64,000 bases of DNA from Bradyrhizobium sp. sGM-13 (GTDB lineage: Bacteria; Pseudomonadota; Alphaproteobacteria; Rhizobiales; Xanthobacteraceae): positions 434,001 through 498,000 of the forward strand of contig NZ_JAGWDK010000001.1 of the NCBI RefSeq assembly GCF_018398875.1. The letters are read 5' to 3'. A model generated the notes under the pieces. The model searched no databases, was not told where the DNA came from, and saw only the letters and a list, made by a program, of their open reading frames with translations. The position numbers were made by a program, and so were the translations under genes. Shown here piece after piece: positions 36,713 through 45,621 of this stretch; within the stretch, counting starts at the first letter, position 1; every line of letters begins with the position of its first letter.

Positions 36713-39061
36713 CTATTCGGCTGCAAGCGGCTTTGTCGCCTCGGCCTTCAGCTCGGCGCGGGTTTTCGGTTTAGCCTTGATCTTGAGGTCCTCGAAATCC
36801 TGCCGGTCGCGTACGCTGTTGCGGAAAATTTGTTCCTTGCCGGGCAGATATTGCGGCGGACAGGCAATGTCGGCGCCATACCAGGCCGCAGCCCGCATCG
36901 TGAAGAACGGATCGACCAGATGCGGCCGGGCGAGCGCGACGAGATCGGCGCGACCGGCGGCCAAAATCGTGTTGACCTGGTCTGCGGTGGTGATGTTTCC
37001 GACGCACATGGTCGCGACGCGAGCCTCGTTCCGGACCTGATCGGAGAACGGCGTCTGGAACATGCGGCCATAGACCGGCTGCGCATCGCGCACGGTCTGG
37101 CCCGTGGAGACATCGACGAGATCGACGCCGGCTTCGGCGAACGCGCGCGCGATTGCGACCGCGTCGTCGCCGGTGACGCCGCCCGCCGCCCAGTCGGTCG
37201 CCGAGATGCGCACCGACATCGGCTTGTGCGCCGGCCACGCCGCGCGCATCGCCTCGAAGACCTCAAGGGGATAGCGCAGCCGGTTGGCGAGCGGGCCGCC
37301 ATATTCGTCGGTCCGTTGGTTGGTCAGCGGCGAGATGAAGCTCGCCAGCAGATAGCCATGGGCGCAATGCAGTTCCAGCATGTCGAAGCCGCAAGCCACC
37401 CCGCGCAACGTGGCCGCCACGAACTCCTCCTTGACGCGGTCCATCGCGGCGCGATCCATTTCGCGCGGCACCTGGCTGTCGGGGAAGTAAGGCAATGGTG
37501 ACGCCGAGATCGTATCCCAGCCGCCCTCTTCCAGCGGCCGGTCCATGCCCTCCCACATCAATTTGGTTGCGCCCTTGCGGCCGGCGTGTCCGAGCTGCAG
37601 GCAGATCTTCGCGGCCGAATTGGCGTGGACGAAATCGACGATGCGCGTCCAGGCGGCCTGCTGCTCGTCGTTCCACAGACCGGTGCAGCCGGGCGTGATG
37701 CGGGCGTCGCGGCCGACGCAGGTCATCTCGGTGAAGATCAGTCCCGCGCCGCCGATGGCGCGCGAGCCGTAATGCACCAGATGGAAATCGCCGGGCACGC
37801 CGTCTTTCGCCGAATACATGCACATCGGCGACACCACCGCGCGGTTCGCGACTTCCATCTCGCGCAGCCTGAGCGGCTGGAACATCGGCGCCGTCGGCTT
37901 GTCGAGATCGACATCGAATCCTTTGGCGCGAACCTGCTTCGCAAACGCCTTGTCGACTTCGCGGACGAACTCCGGCGCGCGCAGCGTGAGGTTATCGTAG
38001 GTGATCGCCTTGGCGCGGGTCATGACGCCGAACGCGAACTGCACGGGATCGAAATCCCAGAAGCGGTCGACGTGCTCGAACCAGACCAGCGACACGTCGG
38101 CGGCGTGCTGGGTCTTCTCGACCTCCTCGCGCCGCCCCTGCTCGTAGGTCTGCAACGCGGCGTCGACGGTCGGCGCCTGCGCCATGGCGTCGGCGAGCGC
38201 AATCGCATCTTCCATCGCGAGCTTGGTGCCGGAGCCGATCGAGAAATGCGCGGTCGCTTTGGCGTCGCCGAGCAGCACCATGTTGTCCTTGATCCAGCGC
38301 TGGCTGCGGATCATCGGAAAATTGCGCCACGTCGAGCGGTTGATCAGCAGCGGATGGCCATCGAGGAACCAGCCGAAGATTTCGGCCATGCGACCAGCGG
38401 ATTCACGTTCGCTGAGGCCTTCGAGGCCGGCGCGGTGGAAGGTTTCGGCGTCGGTCTCGAAGAGACACGTCGAGCGCCCCGCCTCGTATTGATAGGCATG
38501 CGCGATGAACGGTCCCCACTCTGTCTCCTGGAAGATGAAGGTGAACGCGTCAAGCGGCCGGGTCGACCCCATCCAGGCGAATTTGTTGGAGCGCAGGTCG
38601 ATCTGCGGCTGGAAATGCTCGATGTGCTTGTCGCGGAAGCGGCTGTTGATGCCGTCGGCGAGCACGATGAGATCGGTGTTGGCGAAACGGGCTTCGTCGT
38701 CGATATCGGTTTCGAACAGCAATGTGACCCCGAGTTCGCGGGCGCGCTCCTGCAGGATCAACAGCAGCGTGCGGCGCGAGCAGCCGCAAAAGCCGTTGCC
38801 GCCGACGCGATGGACGGTGCCGCGGAAATGCACGGCGATGTCGTCCCAATAGGCGAATTCCTCGGTGATGCGGCGGTAGCTCGGCGGATCGTATTTTTCG
38901 AAATTGTCCAGCGTGGCATCGGAGAACACGACGCCGAAGCCGAACGTGTCGTCGGCGCGGTTGCGCTCATAGACGGTGATCTCGGCCTGCGGCCGCTGTT
39001 TCTTCAAGAGGATCGCGGCATAGAGACCGGCCGGTCCGCCGCCGATTATCGCGATCTTCAT
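36713..39061 (-). CDS. Fused flavin monooxygenase / old-yellow-enzyme reductase (2-aminobenzoyl-CoA monooxygenase/reductase type)
   Basis: 782 residues with two flavoenzyme modules. Residues 1 to about 390 are a group A monooxygenase: FAD fingerprint [20 protein letters not shown] and GD motif [20 protein letters not shown]. Residues about 400-780 are an OYE/NADH:flavin oxidoreductase: [20 protein letters not shown] and [20 protein letters not shown]. This order matches 2-aminobenzoyl-CoA monooxygenase/reductase and the related salicylyl-CoA 5-hydroxylase fusions. In the former, the CoA-bound ring is hydroxylated and then reduced, so it loses aromaticity without ring-cleaving dioxygenases. 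The ligase and kynureninase nearby favour anthraniloyl-CoA as substrate. An operator copy lies 42 bp upstream of the ATG. Confidence 0.92.
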   Translation of the reverse strand: MKIAIIGGGPAGLYAAILLKKQRPQAEITVYERNRADDTFGFGVVFSDATLDNFEKYDPPSYRRITEEFAYWDDIAVHFRGTVHRVGGNGFCGCSRRTLLLILQERARELGVTLLFETDIDDEARFANTDLIVLADGINSRFRDKHIEHFQPQIDLRSNKFAWMGSTRPLDAFTFIFQETEWGPFIAHAYQYEAGRSTCLFETDAETFHRAGLEGLSERESAGRMAEIFGWFLDGHPLLINRSTWRNFPMIRSQRWIKDNMVLLGDAKATAHFSIGSGTKLAMEDAIALADAMAQAPTVDAALQTYEQGRREEVEKTQHAADVSLVWFEHVDRFWDFDPVQFAFGVMTRAKAITYDNLTLRAPEFVREVDKAFAKQVRAKGFDVDLDKPTAPMFQPLRLREMEVANRAVVSPMCMYSAKDGVPGDFHLVHYGSRAIGGAGLIFTEMTCVGRDARITPGCTGLWNDEQQAAWTRIVDFVHANSAAKICLQLGHAGRKGATKLMWEGMDRPLEEGGWDTISASPLPYFPDSQVPREMDRAAMDRVKEEFVAATLRGVACGFDMLELHCAHGYLLASFISPLTNQRTDEYGGPLANRLRYPLEVFEAMRAAWPAHKPMSVRISATDWAAGGVTGDDAVAIARAFAEAGVDLVDVSTGQTVRDAQPVYGRMFQTPFSDQVRNEARVATMCVGNITTADQVNTILAAGRADLVALARPHLVDPFFTMRAAAWYGADIACPPQYLPGKEQIFRNSVRDRQDFEDLKIKAKPKTRAELKAEATKPLAAE

Positions 39062-39102
39062 CTACCGCCTCCGAAACAGGCCGTCGGGCTAGTTCCGAAT
39101 TA

Positions 39103-39116
39103 CTTTAAGCCTAAAA
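39103..39116. promoter_or_regulatory. Operator-like site upstream of the fused monooxygenase gene (site 5 of 6)
   Basis: CTTTAAG-CCTAAAA lies 42 bp upstream of the ATG. It shares 13 identical bases (TTTAAGCCTAAAA) with the reverse complement of the site in front of the CoA ligase, so two key enzymes of one pathway carry almost the same site. Confidence 0.6.
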
Positions 39117-39168
39117 TAATTTTTGGGCAAGGGCTGTTCGCGCCCCGGATGCTGCGCAGCGCCATAAG

Positions 39169-39310
39169 CGCGTTCACGCGCGTCTTTGACGCGCTATGGC
39201 GGTGCGCTGCTGTTCCGGGGCCCACTCGGCGTGGTCCCGGCCCTGCGGAGCAGCGTACCGGACGATGCTTCGCATCGCCGGGAGGACGCTGCACCGCGTC
39301 CGGAACACGC
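39169..39310. repeat. Dispersed intergenic repeat, GCGTTCACGCGCGTCTTTG type
   Basis: A GC-rich non-coding stretch with short inverted repeats (for example CGCGTCTTTGACGCG and GATGCTTCGCATC). From memory it resembles an intergenic repeat common in Bradyrhizobium genomes. It fills the gap between the enoyl-CoA hydratase stop and the operator of the fused monooxygenase gene and has no protein-like frame. Confidence 0.55.
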
Positions 39311-39317
39311 CCAGCCC

Positions 39318-40154
39318 TCAATTCCCCTGAAACACCGGGGTTCGCTTGTTCGAGAACGCCTCGAACGCCCTTGCGAAATCTTCCGTGGTCATGCAGAGCG
39401 CTTGCGCCACCGCCTCGGCTTCGATCGCTTCCTCCACCGACATTGCCCATTCCATCGCCAGCATACGCTTGGTCATGGTGTTGGCGAAGGTGGGTCCTTC
39501 CGAAATCTGCTTGGCCAATAATTGCGCCTGCGGCAGCACCTGTTCCGGGGTGACGATCCTGGAGAAGAAGCCCCATTTCTCACCCTCCTCCGCGGTCATG
39601 AAGCGGCCGGTGTAGAGCAGTTCCGACGCCCGCGACTGCCCGATGACGCGCGGCAGGATCGCGCAGGCCCCCATGTCGCAGCCGGCGAGCCCGACCTTGT
39701 TGAACAGGAACGCAACCTTGGCGCCCGTCGCGGCCAGGCGCAGATCCGACGCCATGGCGATGATCGCGCCCGCGCCGGCGCAGATGCCGTCGACGGCGGC
39801 CACGATCGGCTGCGGACACGCGCGCATCGCTTTCACCAGATCGCCGGTCATGCGGGTGAAGGCGGTCAGCCCCTTGGTGTCCATCTGGATCAAGGGACCG
39901 ATGATCTCGAACACGTCGCCGCCGGACGAGAAATTGCCGCCGGCACCGGTGACGACGACGGTCTTGACCTCATCGTCCATTGCACAGGCGCGGAAAAAAT
40001 CCGTGAGCTCGCGATAGCTTTCGAAGGTCAGTGGATTCTTTCGCTCAGGACGATTGAGCGTCACCGTGGCGACGCGATCCACGACCGCCAGCACAAAATG
40101 CTTCGGCGAATAGTCGGCCAGCGGCAGCGTGACGGGATTGGCAGGCTTGCTCAT
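39318..40154 (-). CDS. Enoyl-CoA hydratase/isomerase family protein
   Basis: A crotonase-fold enzyme of about 278 residues. Oxyanion-hole segments are visible as [20 protein letters not shown] (about residues 66-85) and [20 protein letters not shown] (about 119-138), followed by [19 protein letters not shown] where a catalytic acidic residue would normally lie. It would hydrate an enoyl-CoA or open the alicyclic ring after the monooxygenase/reductase step. The ATG at 40154 gives the family start ([10 protein letters not shown]); 40235 adds 27 unrelated residues. It follows the short-chain dehydrogenase by 34 bp on the same strand. Confidence 0.9.
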   Translation of the reverse strand: MSKPANPVTLPLADYSPKHFVLAVVDRVATVTLNRPERKNPLTFESYRELTDFFRACAMDDEVKTVVVTGAGGNFSSGGDVFEIIGPLIQMDTKGLTAFTRMTGDLVKAMRACPQPIVAAVDGICAGAGAIIAMASDLRLAATGAKVAFLFNKVGLAGCDMGACAILPRVIGQSRASELLYTGRFMTAEEGEKWGFFSRIVTPEQVLPQAQLLAKQISEGPTFANTMTKRMLAMEWAMSVEEAIEAEAVAQALCMTTEDFARAFEAFSNKRTPVFQGN

Positions 40155-40188
40155 GGGATCTCCCTGAATTGCATTGTCGTTGACCCAG

Positions 40189-40950
40189 TCAGACCTCGCC
40201 ACCGGCAACCGCGATGGCCTGCCCGGTGATGGCACCTGCGCCCTCGCCGCAGAGCCAGAGCACGGTATCAGCTACTTCCGACGGCGCCACGAGACGTCCC
40301 TGCGGATTGTGCTTTGACAACTCCGCGATCGCCTGCTCGCGGCTGCGACCGGTCTTCTTGATGATGTTGTCGATCGAGACTTCCAAGAGATCGGTCTCGG
40401 TGAAGCCGGGGCACACGGCATTCACGGTAACGCCGCTCTTGGCCGTCTCCAGCGCCAGCGAACGAACGAGGCCGATCACCGCATGTTTCGCCGCGCTGTA
40501 GGCCGAGACATAAGCGTAGCCCTTGAGGCCGGCAGTCGACGCGACGGCGACGATCCGGCCGCGGCGGCGCTCCAGCATTCCGGGCAGCACGGCTTGCGCG
40601 GCGTGGACCACGCCCATGAAATTGACGTCCATCATCCGCTGGAACAGCGCCGCATCGGAGCGACCGAACGGCGCGGACTCCGCCGCGCCGGCATTAGCGA
40701 CGAGGATGTCAATCGGCTGCCGCGCGATGGCTTCCGTTACTGCCGATTTGACTGAAGCCTGGTCGGCGACATCAGCGACGGCTGCAAACTGCGCTGCGCC
40801 GGACGCAACCGCTTCATCCAATGTCGCGCGGTTGCGCCCGAGCACTGTTACCGTTGCACCCGTTTTCGACAGTGCCGCCGATATCGCAAGGCCGATGCCC
40901 CGCCCGCCGCCGGTAACGAGCGCATGGCAGGAACGCGACAATTGGGGCAT
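40189..40950 (-). CDS. Short-chain dehydrogenase (3-hydroxyacyl-CoA dehydrogenase type)
   Basis: A 253-residue Rossmann-fold oxidoreductase. The nucleotide motif is [18 protein letters not shown] and the catalytic motif is [20 protein letters not shown], with the Ser about 13 residues earlier. It precedes the enoyl-CoA hydratase in the same transcript, so oxidation of a 3-hydroxyacyl-CoA in a beta-oxidation-like sequence is likely. An operator copy is 41 bp upstream of the ATG. Confidence 0.9.
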   Translation of the reverse strand: MPQLSRSCHALVTGGGRGIGLAISAALSKTGATVTVLGRNRATLDEAVASGAAQFAAVADVADQASVKSAVTEAIARQPIDILVANAGAAESAPFGRSDAALFQRMMDVNFMGVVHAAQAVLPGMLERRRGRIVAVASTAGLKGYAYVSAYSAAKHAVIGLVRSLALETAKSGVTVNAVCPGFTETDLLEVSIDNIIKKTGRSREQAIAELSKHNPQGRLVAPSEVADTVLWLCGEGAGAITGQAIAVAGGEV

Positions 40951-40990
40951 CGGTCAAGCCTCCAGGATTAGAGTTCAGCATATATTTTAA

Positions 40991-41004
40991 CTTCAAGCTT
41001 TTGC
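40991..41004. promoter_or_regulatory. Operator-like site upstream of the dehydrogenase/hydratase operon (site 6 of 6)
   Basis: CTTCAAG-CTTTTGC, with the left arm and centre matching the perfect kynU palindrome (TTCAAGCTT) and the right arm degenerate. It lies 41 bp upstream of the dehydrogenase ATG in an AT-rich stretch (TATATTTTAA just to its left). Confidence 0.55.
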
Positions 41005-41167
41005 AAGGAAGCCGCGGACGATGGGTATGGTGGTCCCAAATCAAAGCGTCGTCCATGCCTCCGTGCGCAATCGCGCACTCGGCGCAGCGACCCATAGCCA
41101 CCGCTGCTGATCGTTGAGGGAAAGTCGTCGACCATCCCCGCAAGGCAACATCCGCCGCGGCGTATGG

Positions 41168-41289
41168 GTCCCTGCGTTCGCAGGGACGACGGATAGTCGC
41201 GATAGGCTGGGCAAAGCGACAGCGTGCCCACCATCGAGAAGCGCGCTCGACGATAGATGGTGGGCACGTCGCTACGCTCCTTGCCCACC
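41168..41289. repeat. Intergenic inverted repeats with two hairpins
   Basis: GTCCCTGCG-TT-CGCAGGGAC (41168-41187) is a perfect 9-bp stem. GTGCCCACCATC (41224-41235) and GATGGTGGGCAC (41256-41267) form a perfect 12-bp stem with a 20-bp loop, extended by TGGGCAAAGCGAC and the matching GTCGCTACGC...TTGCCCA on the outside. From memory this is a dispersed repeat in Bradyrhizobium. It follows the CoA-transferase stop on the minus strand and may help end that transcript. Confidence 0.65.
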
Positions 41290-41302
41290 CTACGCGTTAG
41301 CA

Positions 41303-42487
41303 TCAAATAATCCCGTCTCTTCGCAGCGCTGCAATCGCGTCTGCGTCGTAACCGATATCGGCCAGCACGCGATCGGTGTGCTCGCCGAGCGTCGGCGGGC
41401 GCGTGACGATTTCGCCTGGTGTCTCCGACAGCCGCACCGCGGCGCGCGCCACTGGCGCGGGGTTCGGCAAGCCGGGGTAGTCGACATCCTGCATGAAGCC
41501 GGTGGCGCGGATGTGCGGATGCTCCAGCGCCTGTTGCGGGCTCAAGACCGGTCCGGCCGGGATCATCGCCTGGCCAAGCGTATCGACGGCTTGCTGCGTG
41601 GTGCGCTCGGCGCACCAGCGCGCCATCCGTTTGCTGATGATTGGTCCGTGGTCGCCGCGCTTGATGTCGTCGGCAAAGCGCGGATCGCTCAGCCAATGGT
41701 CCTCGCCCATCAATCTGGCCCAGCGGATGAACAGAGGATGGCCGGTGACCTGGCACAGCACCCAGCCGTCCCTGGTGCGGTAGATATCGGCGGGCGCCGC
41801 GGTCTGGCCGAGATTGCCCGTGGGCGCGCGGTTGGCTGATATCACCGCCTGCTCGATCAGCGTTGCGTTGGTGAAGGACAGCGCGGTTGCGAGCAGCGCG
41901 CCCTCGACGATCTGCCCGCGCCCGGACTTCGCCCGCTCGATCAGCGCGGCGAGCGTACCGAAGGCGCAATGCAGCGCGGTGCCGAAATCGACCCAGTTCA
42001 CTGCGGCGCGGTACGGCGGATCGCCCTTGCCCGTCATGTAGACCGCGCCCGACATCACCTGGCCAACGCCGTCGAAGCCGACGCGGTCCGACCACGGCCC
42101 AGGGCCGCCGAAAGCGGTCGCGGTCGTCAGGATGATGTCCGGCTTGATCGCCTTCAGCGTTTCATAGTCGAGCTTCATCGCGCGCAGCGTCTGCGGCGGC
42201 AGGTTGGCGACGACGACGTCTGATGTCGCAACCAGTCGGCGCATCACCTCCTGGCCTTGCGGCTTCATGGGATCGAGCGTGATGCATTTCTTGTTGCGGT
42301 TGACCTGCAGGAACAACGCGCCCTCGCCGCCTTCGCCGACCGGCGCCACGAAACGGTCCTCGCTGCCGTCGCGCTTTTCCACCCGGATGACTTCTGCACC
42401 GAACTCCGCCAGCAATGTCGCGCAATACGGTCCTGCGATATAACGCCCGAAATCGAGGACACGAATGCCCTCCAGAACTCCCCCCAT
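41303..42487 (-). CDS. CaiB/BaiF family (class III) CoA-transferase
   Basis: A 394-residue acyl-CoA transferase. It begins with the family pattern GIRVLDFGRYIAGPYCATLL, followed by AEVIRVEKRDGSEDR, NRNKKCITLD, and the substrate region YRAAVNWVDFGTALHCAFGT, where an Asp is expected to act as the catalytic residue. Such enzymes move CoA between acids. It could recycle CoA for the pathway upstream, but it is separated by about 350 bp with repeats and lacks the shared operator. Divergent from the DHDPS-family gene (110-bp gap). Confidence 0.9.
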   Translation of the reverse strand: MGGVLEGIRVLDFGRYIAGPYCATLLAEFGAEVIRVEKRDGSEDRFVAPVGEGGEGALFLQVNRNKKCITLDPMKPQGQEVMRRLVATSDVVVANLPPQTLRAMKLDYETLKAIKPDIILTTATAFGGPGPWSDRVGFDGVGQVMSGAVYMTGKGDPPYRAAVNWVDFGTALHCAFGTLAALIERAKSGRGQIVEGALLATALSFTNATLIEQAVISANRAPTGNLGQTAAPADIYRTRDGWVLCQVTGHPLFIRWARLMGEDHWLSDPRFADDIKRGDHGPIISKRMARWCAERTTQQAVDTLGQAMIPAGPVLSPQQALEHPHIRATGFMQDVDYPGLPNPAPVARAAVRLSETPGEIVTRPPTLGEHTDRVLADIGYDADAIAALRRDGII

Positions 42488-42597
42488 CGGTGTTTTTCCT
42501 TGTCTGGCTGCCCGATCGTGACGAGCCTTCTATCATGTTGATGAATGAATGGGACGGCCATACAATCACTGATCCCTTTCGAACGGAACATCCCTAA

Positions 42598-43527
42598 ATG
42601 ACCCCGACTGCACAACGGCCCTATCGCGGTGTTTTCCCTGTCGCTCCGACCATCTTCGACGATCAGGGGGAGCTCGATCTCGAAGGGCAGCGGCGCTGCA
42701 TCGATTTCATGATCGACGCCGGCTCGAACGGCCTGTGCATTCTGGCCAATTTCTCCGAGCAGTTCGTCCTCACCGATGCCGAGCGCGAAAGAGTGATGGT
42801 TGCGGTGCTGGAGCACGTCGCCGGCCGGGTGCCGGTGATCGTGACGACGACGCATTTCGGTTCGCGCATCTGCGCCGAGCGCAGCCGCCAGGCCCAGGAC
42901 GCGGGCGCGGCGATGGTTATGATCATGCCGCCGTACCACGGCGCCACATTCCGCGTGCCGGAAAAGGCCATCTTCGAATTCTATCGCACCGTCTCCGACG
43001 CCGTCGACATTCCCATCATGATCCAGGATGCGCCCGTTGCCGGGACGCCGCTTTCGGTCGACCTGCTGGCGCGCATGGCGCGGGAAATTCCGAATATCCG
43101 CTATTTCAAGATCGAGGTGCCGATGGCGGCCGCGAAGCTTCGCGATCTGATCGCGGCCGGCGGCGACCACATCGAAGGTCCCTGGGACGGCGAGGAAGCC
43201 ATCACGCTGATGGCCGATCTCGACGCCGGGGCGACCGGCGCCATGACGGGGGGCGGCTACCCTGATGGCATCCGGCAGATCATCGATCCCTATCTCGCAG
43301 GCCGCCGCGAGGAAGCGATGGCAGCCTATGCGCGCTGGCTGCCCCTGATCAATTACGAGAACCGCCAGTGCGGCTTGCAGGCCGCCAAGATCCTGATGAA
43401 GGAAGGCGGCGTGATCGGCTCGGACGCGGTTCGTCATCCCCTGCAAAGGGTTCACCCGGCGGCGCGCGCCGGTCTCATCGAAATCGCCCGCCAACTCGAT
43501 CCCGTGGTGTTGCGCTGGGGACGGTAA
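42598..43527 (+). CDS. Dihydrodipicolinate synthase / N-acetylneuraminate lyase family protein
   Basis: A class I aldolase-type TIM barrel of 309 residues. The N-terminus (YRGVFPVAPTIFDDQGELDL) and the Schiff-base Lys in IRYFKIEVPMAAAKL (about residue 175) are in place. It differs from true DapA in the loop around the catalytic Tyr (IMIQDAPVAGTPLS), so it is more likely a keto-deoxy acid aldolase or dehydratase than a lysine-biosynthesis enzyme. It is divergent from the CoA-transferase. The true substrate cannot be read from the sequence. Confidence 0.85.
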   Translation: MTPTAQRPYRGVFPVAPTIFDDQGELDLEGQRRCIDFMIDAGSNGLCILANFSEQFVLTDAERERVMVAVLEHVAGRVPVIVTTTHFGSRICAERSRQAQDAGAAMVMIMPPYHGATFRVPEKAIFEFYRTVSDAVDIPIMIQDAPVAGTPLSVDLLARMAREIPNIRYFKIEVPMAAAKLRDLIAAGGDHIEGPWDGEEAITLMADLDAGATGAMTGGGYPDGIRQIIDPYLAGRREEAMAAYARWLPLINYENRQCGLQAAKILMKEGGVIGSDAVRHPLQRVHPAARAGLIEIARQLDPVVLRWGR

Positions 43528-43597
43528 TAGATAGCCGCCATCAACCAGCACCGCTCTCCGGCACGGCGTAACGGCCTGCGCATCGCGACTTGACGGA

Positions 43598-43622
43598 GGA
43601 ACGTCGCCGCTCTCTGCGCATT
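43598..43622 (+). promoter_or_regulatory. Near-match to an EcfG-type promoter upstream of the YihY gene
   Basis: GGAAC (43598-43602), a 16-bp spacer and CATT (43619-43622); the consensus second box is CGTT, so one base differs. It lies 28 bp before the ATG at 43650, a sensible promoter distance. Confidence 0.35.
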
Positions 43623-43649
43623 AAGGCGAAGAGACGCGCGAGGTTCGCC

Positions 43650-44675
43650 ATGAGCAACGCGAGTTACCTGAATGAATCGAAGTCCGAAGCCGACCGGGGC
43701 GAGCGGGACGCTTCAGCGCCTACCGGCGATCAGGGCCGCGGTCGCCGCGCAGTGTCCCCATGGCAAATTCCCTGGAGAGGATGGAAGGACATCCTGATCA
43801 GGACCTATCAGCAGGTCAGCGAAGACCGGCTGCTCGCGGTCGCCGCGGGCGTCGTGTTCTATGGCCTGCTCGCCCTCTTCCCGGCAATCACCGCCCTCGT
43901 CTCATCCTACGCGCTGTTCGCCGATGCAAGTACGATCAACGACCACATGACGATGCTTGCGGGCATCCTGCCGGAGGGCGCTCTCGGCATCGTCAGAGAT
44001 CAGGTCGGCCGGGTGCTGGCCCAGGGCGAGGTCAGACTGGGACTGGCGTTTCTGTTCTCCTTCTTCCTTGCCGTGTGGAGCGCCAATGGCGGCATCAAGG
44101 CGATCATCGATGCGCTCAATGTGGTCTATGACGAGGACGAGAAGCGCGGGTTCTTCAAGCTCAACGCGGTTTCCCTCGCACTCACCTTTGGCGGGTTGGT
44201 TGCGGTGCTTCTCGCGATCGGCTCCGTGGTCGCACTCCCGATCGTTCTGTCCACCATCGGACTCGGCTCCGTGACCGATGCGCTGTTTCGATTCGGACGC
44301 TGGCCCGTCCTGGTCCTGATGATGCTGTTTGGCCTTGCGGTGCTCTATCGGTTCGGACCAAGCCGCCGCTCGGCGCAATGGCGCTGGCTGAGCGTCGGCA
44401 GCGTGCTTGCAACGCTGACATGGCTTGCGGGATCGGCTTTGCTGTCGTTCTATCTTGCCAATTACGCAAATTACGACGCGACCTACGGCTCGCTCGGGGC
44501 GGCGATCGGCTTGATGATATGGATGTGGATGTCGACGATCGTGGTGTTGTTTGGCGCTGAGCTCAATGCAGAGATCGAACATCAGACCGCAGCCGATAGC
44601 ACGGAGGGCGGAAACAGGCCGCTGGGTCAGCGGGGGGCCACGATGGCCGACACGATCGGAGAGGCGAAATCATAG
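43650..44675 (+). CDS. YihY/BrkB-family inner-membrane protein
   Basis: About 341 residues with a charged N-terminal tail and six hydrophobic helices. The family motif is DRLLAVAAGVVFYGLLALFP, then FSFFLAVWSANGGIKAIIDA and TYGSLGAAIGLMIWMWMSTI with VLFGAELNAEIEH near the end. The biochemical role of the family is unresolved; it was once called RNase BN by mistake. The ATG at 43650 has GAGG upstream; an ATG at 43590 would precede a possible stress promoter. A short membrane peptide gene follows by 13 bp. Confidence 0.88.
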   Translation: MSNASYLNESKSEADRGERDASAPTGDQGRGRRAVSPWQIPWRGWKDILIRTYQQVSEDRLLAVAAGVVFYGLLALFPAITALVSSYALFADASTINDHMTMLAGILPEGALGIVRDQVGRVLAQGEVRLGLAFLFSFFLAVWSANGGIKAIIDALNVVYDEDEKRGFFKLNAVSLALTFGGLVAVLLAIGSVVALPIVLSTIGLGSVTDALFRFGRWPVLVLMMLFGLAVLYRFGPSRRSAQWRWLSVGSVLATLTWLAGSALLSFYLANYANYDATYGSLGAAIGLMIWMWMSTIVVLFGAELNAEIEHQTAADSTEGGNRPLGQRGATMADTIGEAKS

Positions 44676-44688
44676 GCGCGGAAGCGTA

Positions 44689-44793
44689 ATGTTCCTGTTT
44701 TTCTCGAGCAGGCTGGGATGTCTCGGCTCGCTGTTAATTTCGGCAGCCGTGACCATCAGCCTGCTTTTTGCGCTCGGCTTTCTGCGTTTTTGA
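44689..44793 (+). CDS. 34-residue single-helix membrane peptide
   Basis: Reads MFLFFSSRLGCLGSLLISAA then a hydrophobic stretch ending GFLRF. It is almost entirely one transmembrane helix with a Gly-Cys-Leu-Gly motif. GGAAG lies before the ATG and the gene follows the YihY/BrkB gene by 13 bp, so it is probably co-transcribed. Similar tiny membrane ORFs occur next to envelope genes in rhizobia. Function unknown. Confidence 0.55.
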   Translation: MFLFFSSRLGCLGSLLISAAVTISLLFALGFLRF

Positions 44794-44860
44794 TCGCGGA
44801 AATGCGCAGCGCTGAACTGGAAATCAGAGTTGAAGCCATTACATCAAGTGCCCCCTCACA

Positions 44861-45613
44861 TTGATTCCCGCCGTGAAGAAATACCTCGTCGTTTTCCTTC
44901 TGCTCATGCTCGTTCCCATGGCTGTTTCCGCCGTGCAATACCTGCTCGGCGACAGGCGCGTGAACTGGCAAACGGCGGACCGTTCAAGCGCCGGGCTTCT
45001 TGCCAAGGCTTCCGAACACACCGATGCCGTGATCAGGGTGTTCGCGGCACGAACCGTACGCTGGCGCGGGATATTCGCGGTTCACACCTGGATTGTCGTG
45101 AAGGAGCGCGGGGCCAGCCGTTACAGCCGCTACGATTATACGGCCTGGGGTGAACCGATCCGGATCGACGGATTCCAGGCCGACGGGCGCTGGTTTGGCG
45201 AGATTCCCGAAACGGTCGTCAGCGTCGATGGTCCGAAAGCGGAAGCGCTGATTCCCAAAATCCGCTCGGTCATCGAGACGTACAAGTTTCGAGCCAATGG
45301 AGATTACAGCGCCTGGCCGGGTCCGAACTCCAACACATTCATCCAGGCGATAATGGATGCCGTTCCGGAACTTGAAGCGGTGCTGCCGCCGACGGCGATC
45401 GGCAAGGATTATCCTTACCATGGCAGTTGGGTTGGCTTCACGCCGTCGCGGACCGGCGTGTTTGCTTCGCTCGGAGGTTATCTTGGACTGACGATCGGAT
45501 GGATCGAAGGCATCGAACTCAATTTTTTCGGAGGCGTTCTCGGCTTTGACATCCGCCGCCCCGCACTGAAACTGCCGGGTGTCGGCCGACTCGGGCTGCC
45601 GCTTGGCCCGTGA
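44861..45613 (+). CDS. DUF3750 domain-containing protein
   Basis: 250 residues: a signal anchor (YLVVFLLLMLVPMAVSAVQY) followed by a soluble domain with IFAVHTWIVVKERGASRYSR, PGPNSNTFIQAIMDAVPELE and YPYHGSWVGFTPSRTGVFAS, the conserved core of DUF3750. The PNSNTF and HSW-like residues suggest a catalytic pocket, but no activity is known to me. The start is a TTG at 44861 or a GTG at 44873. It follows the small membrane peptide on the same strand and ends 8 bp before the convergent GH13 gene. Confidence 0.85.
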   Translation: MIPAVKKYLVVFLLLMLVPMAVSAVQYLLGDRRVNWQTADRSSAGLLAKASEHTDAVIRVFAARTVRWRGIFAVHTWIVVKERGASRYSRYDYTAWGEPIRIDGFQADGRWFGEIPETVVSVDGPKAEALIPKIRSVIETYKFRANGDYSAWPGPNSNTFIQAIMDAVPELEAVLPPTAIGKDYPYHGSWVGFTPSRTGVFASLGGYLGLTIGWIEGIELNFFGGVLGFDIRRPALKLPGVGRLGLPLGP

Positions 45614-45621
45614 TCACGGCT

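Noticed and set aside
37586..39553. 655-residue plus-strand open frame
   Set aside because: Antisense to the fused monooxygenase/reductase, which has clear motifs over its whole length; the plus frame is low-complexity and family-less.
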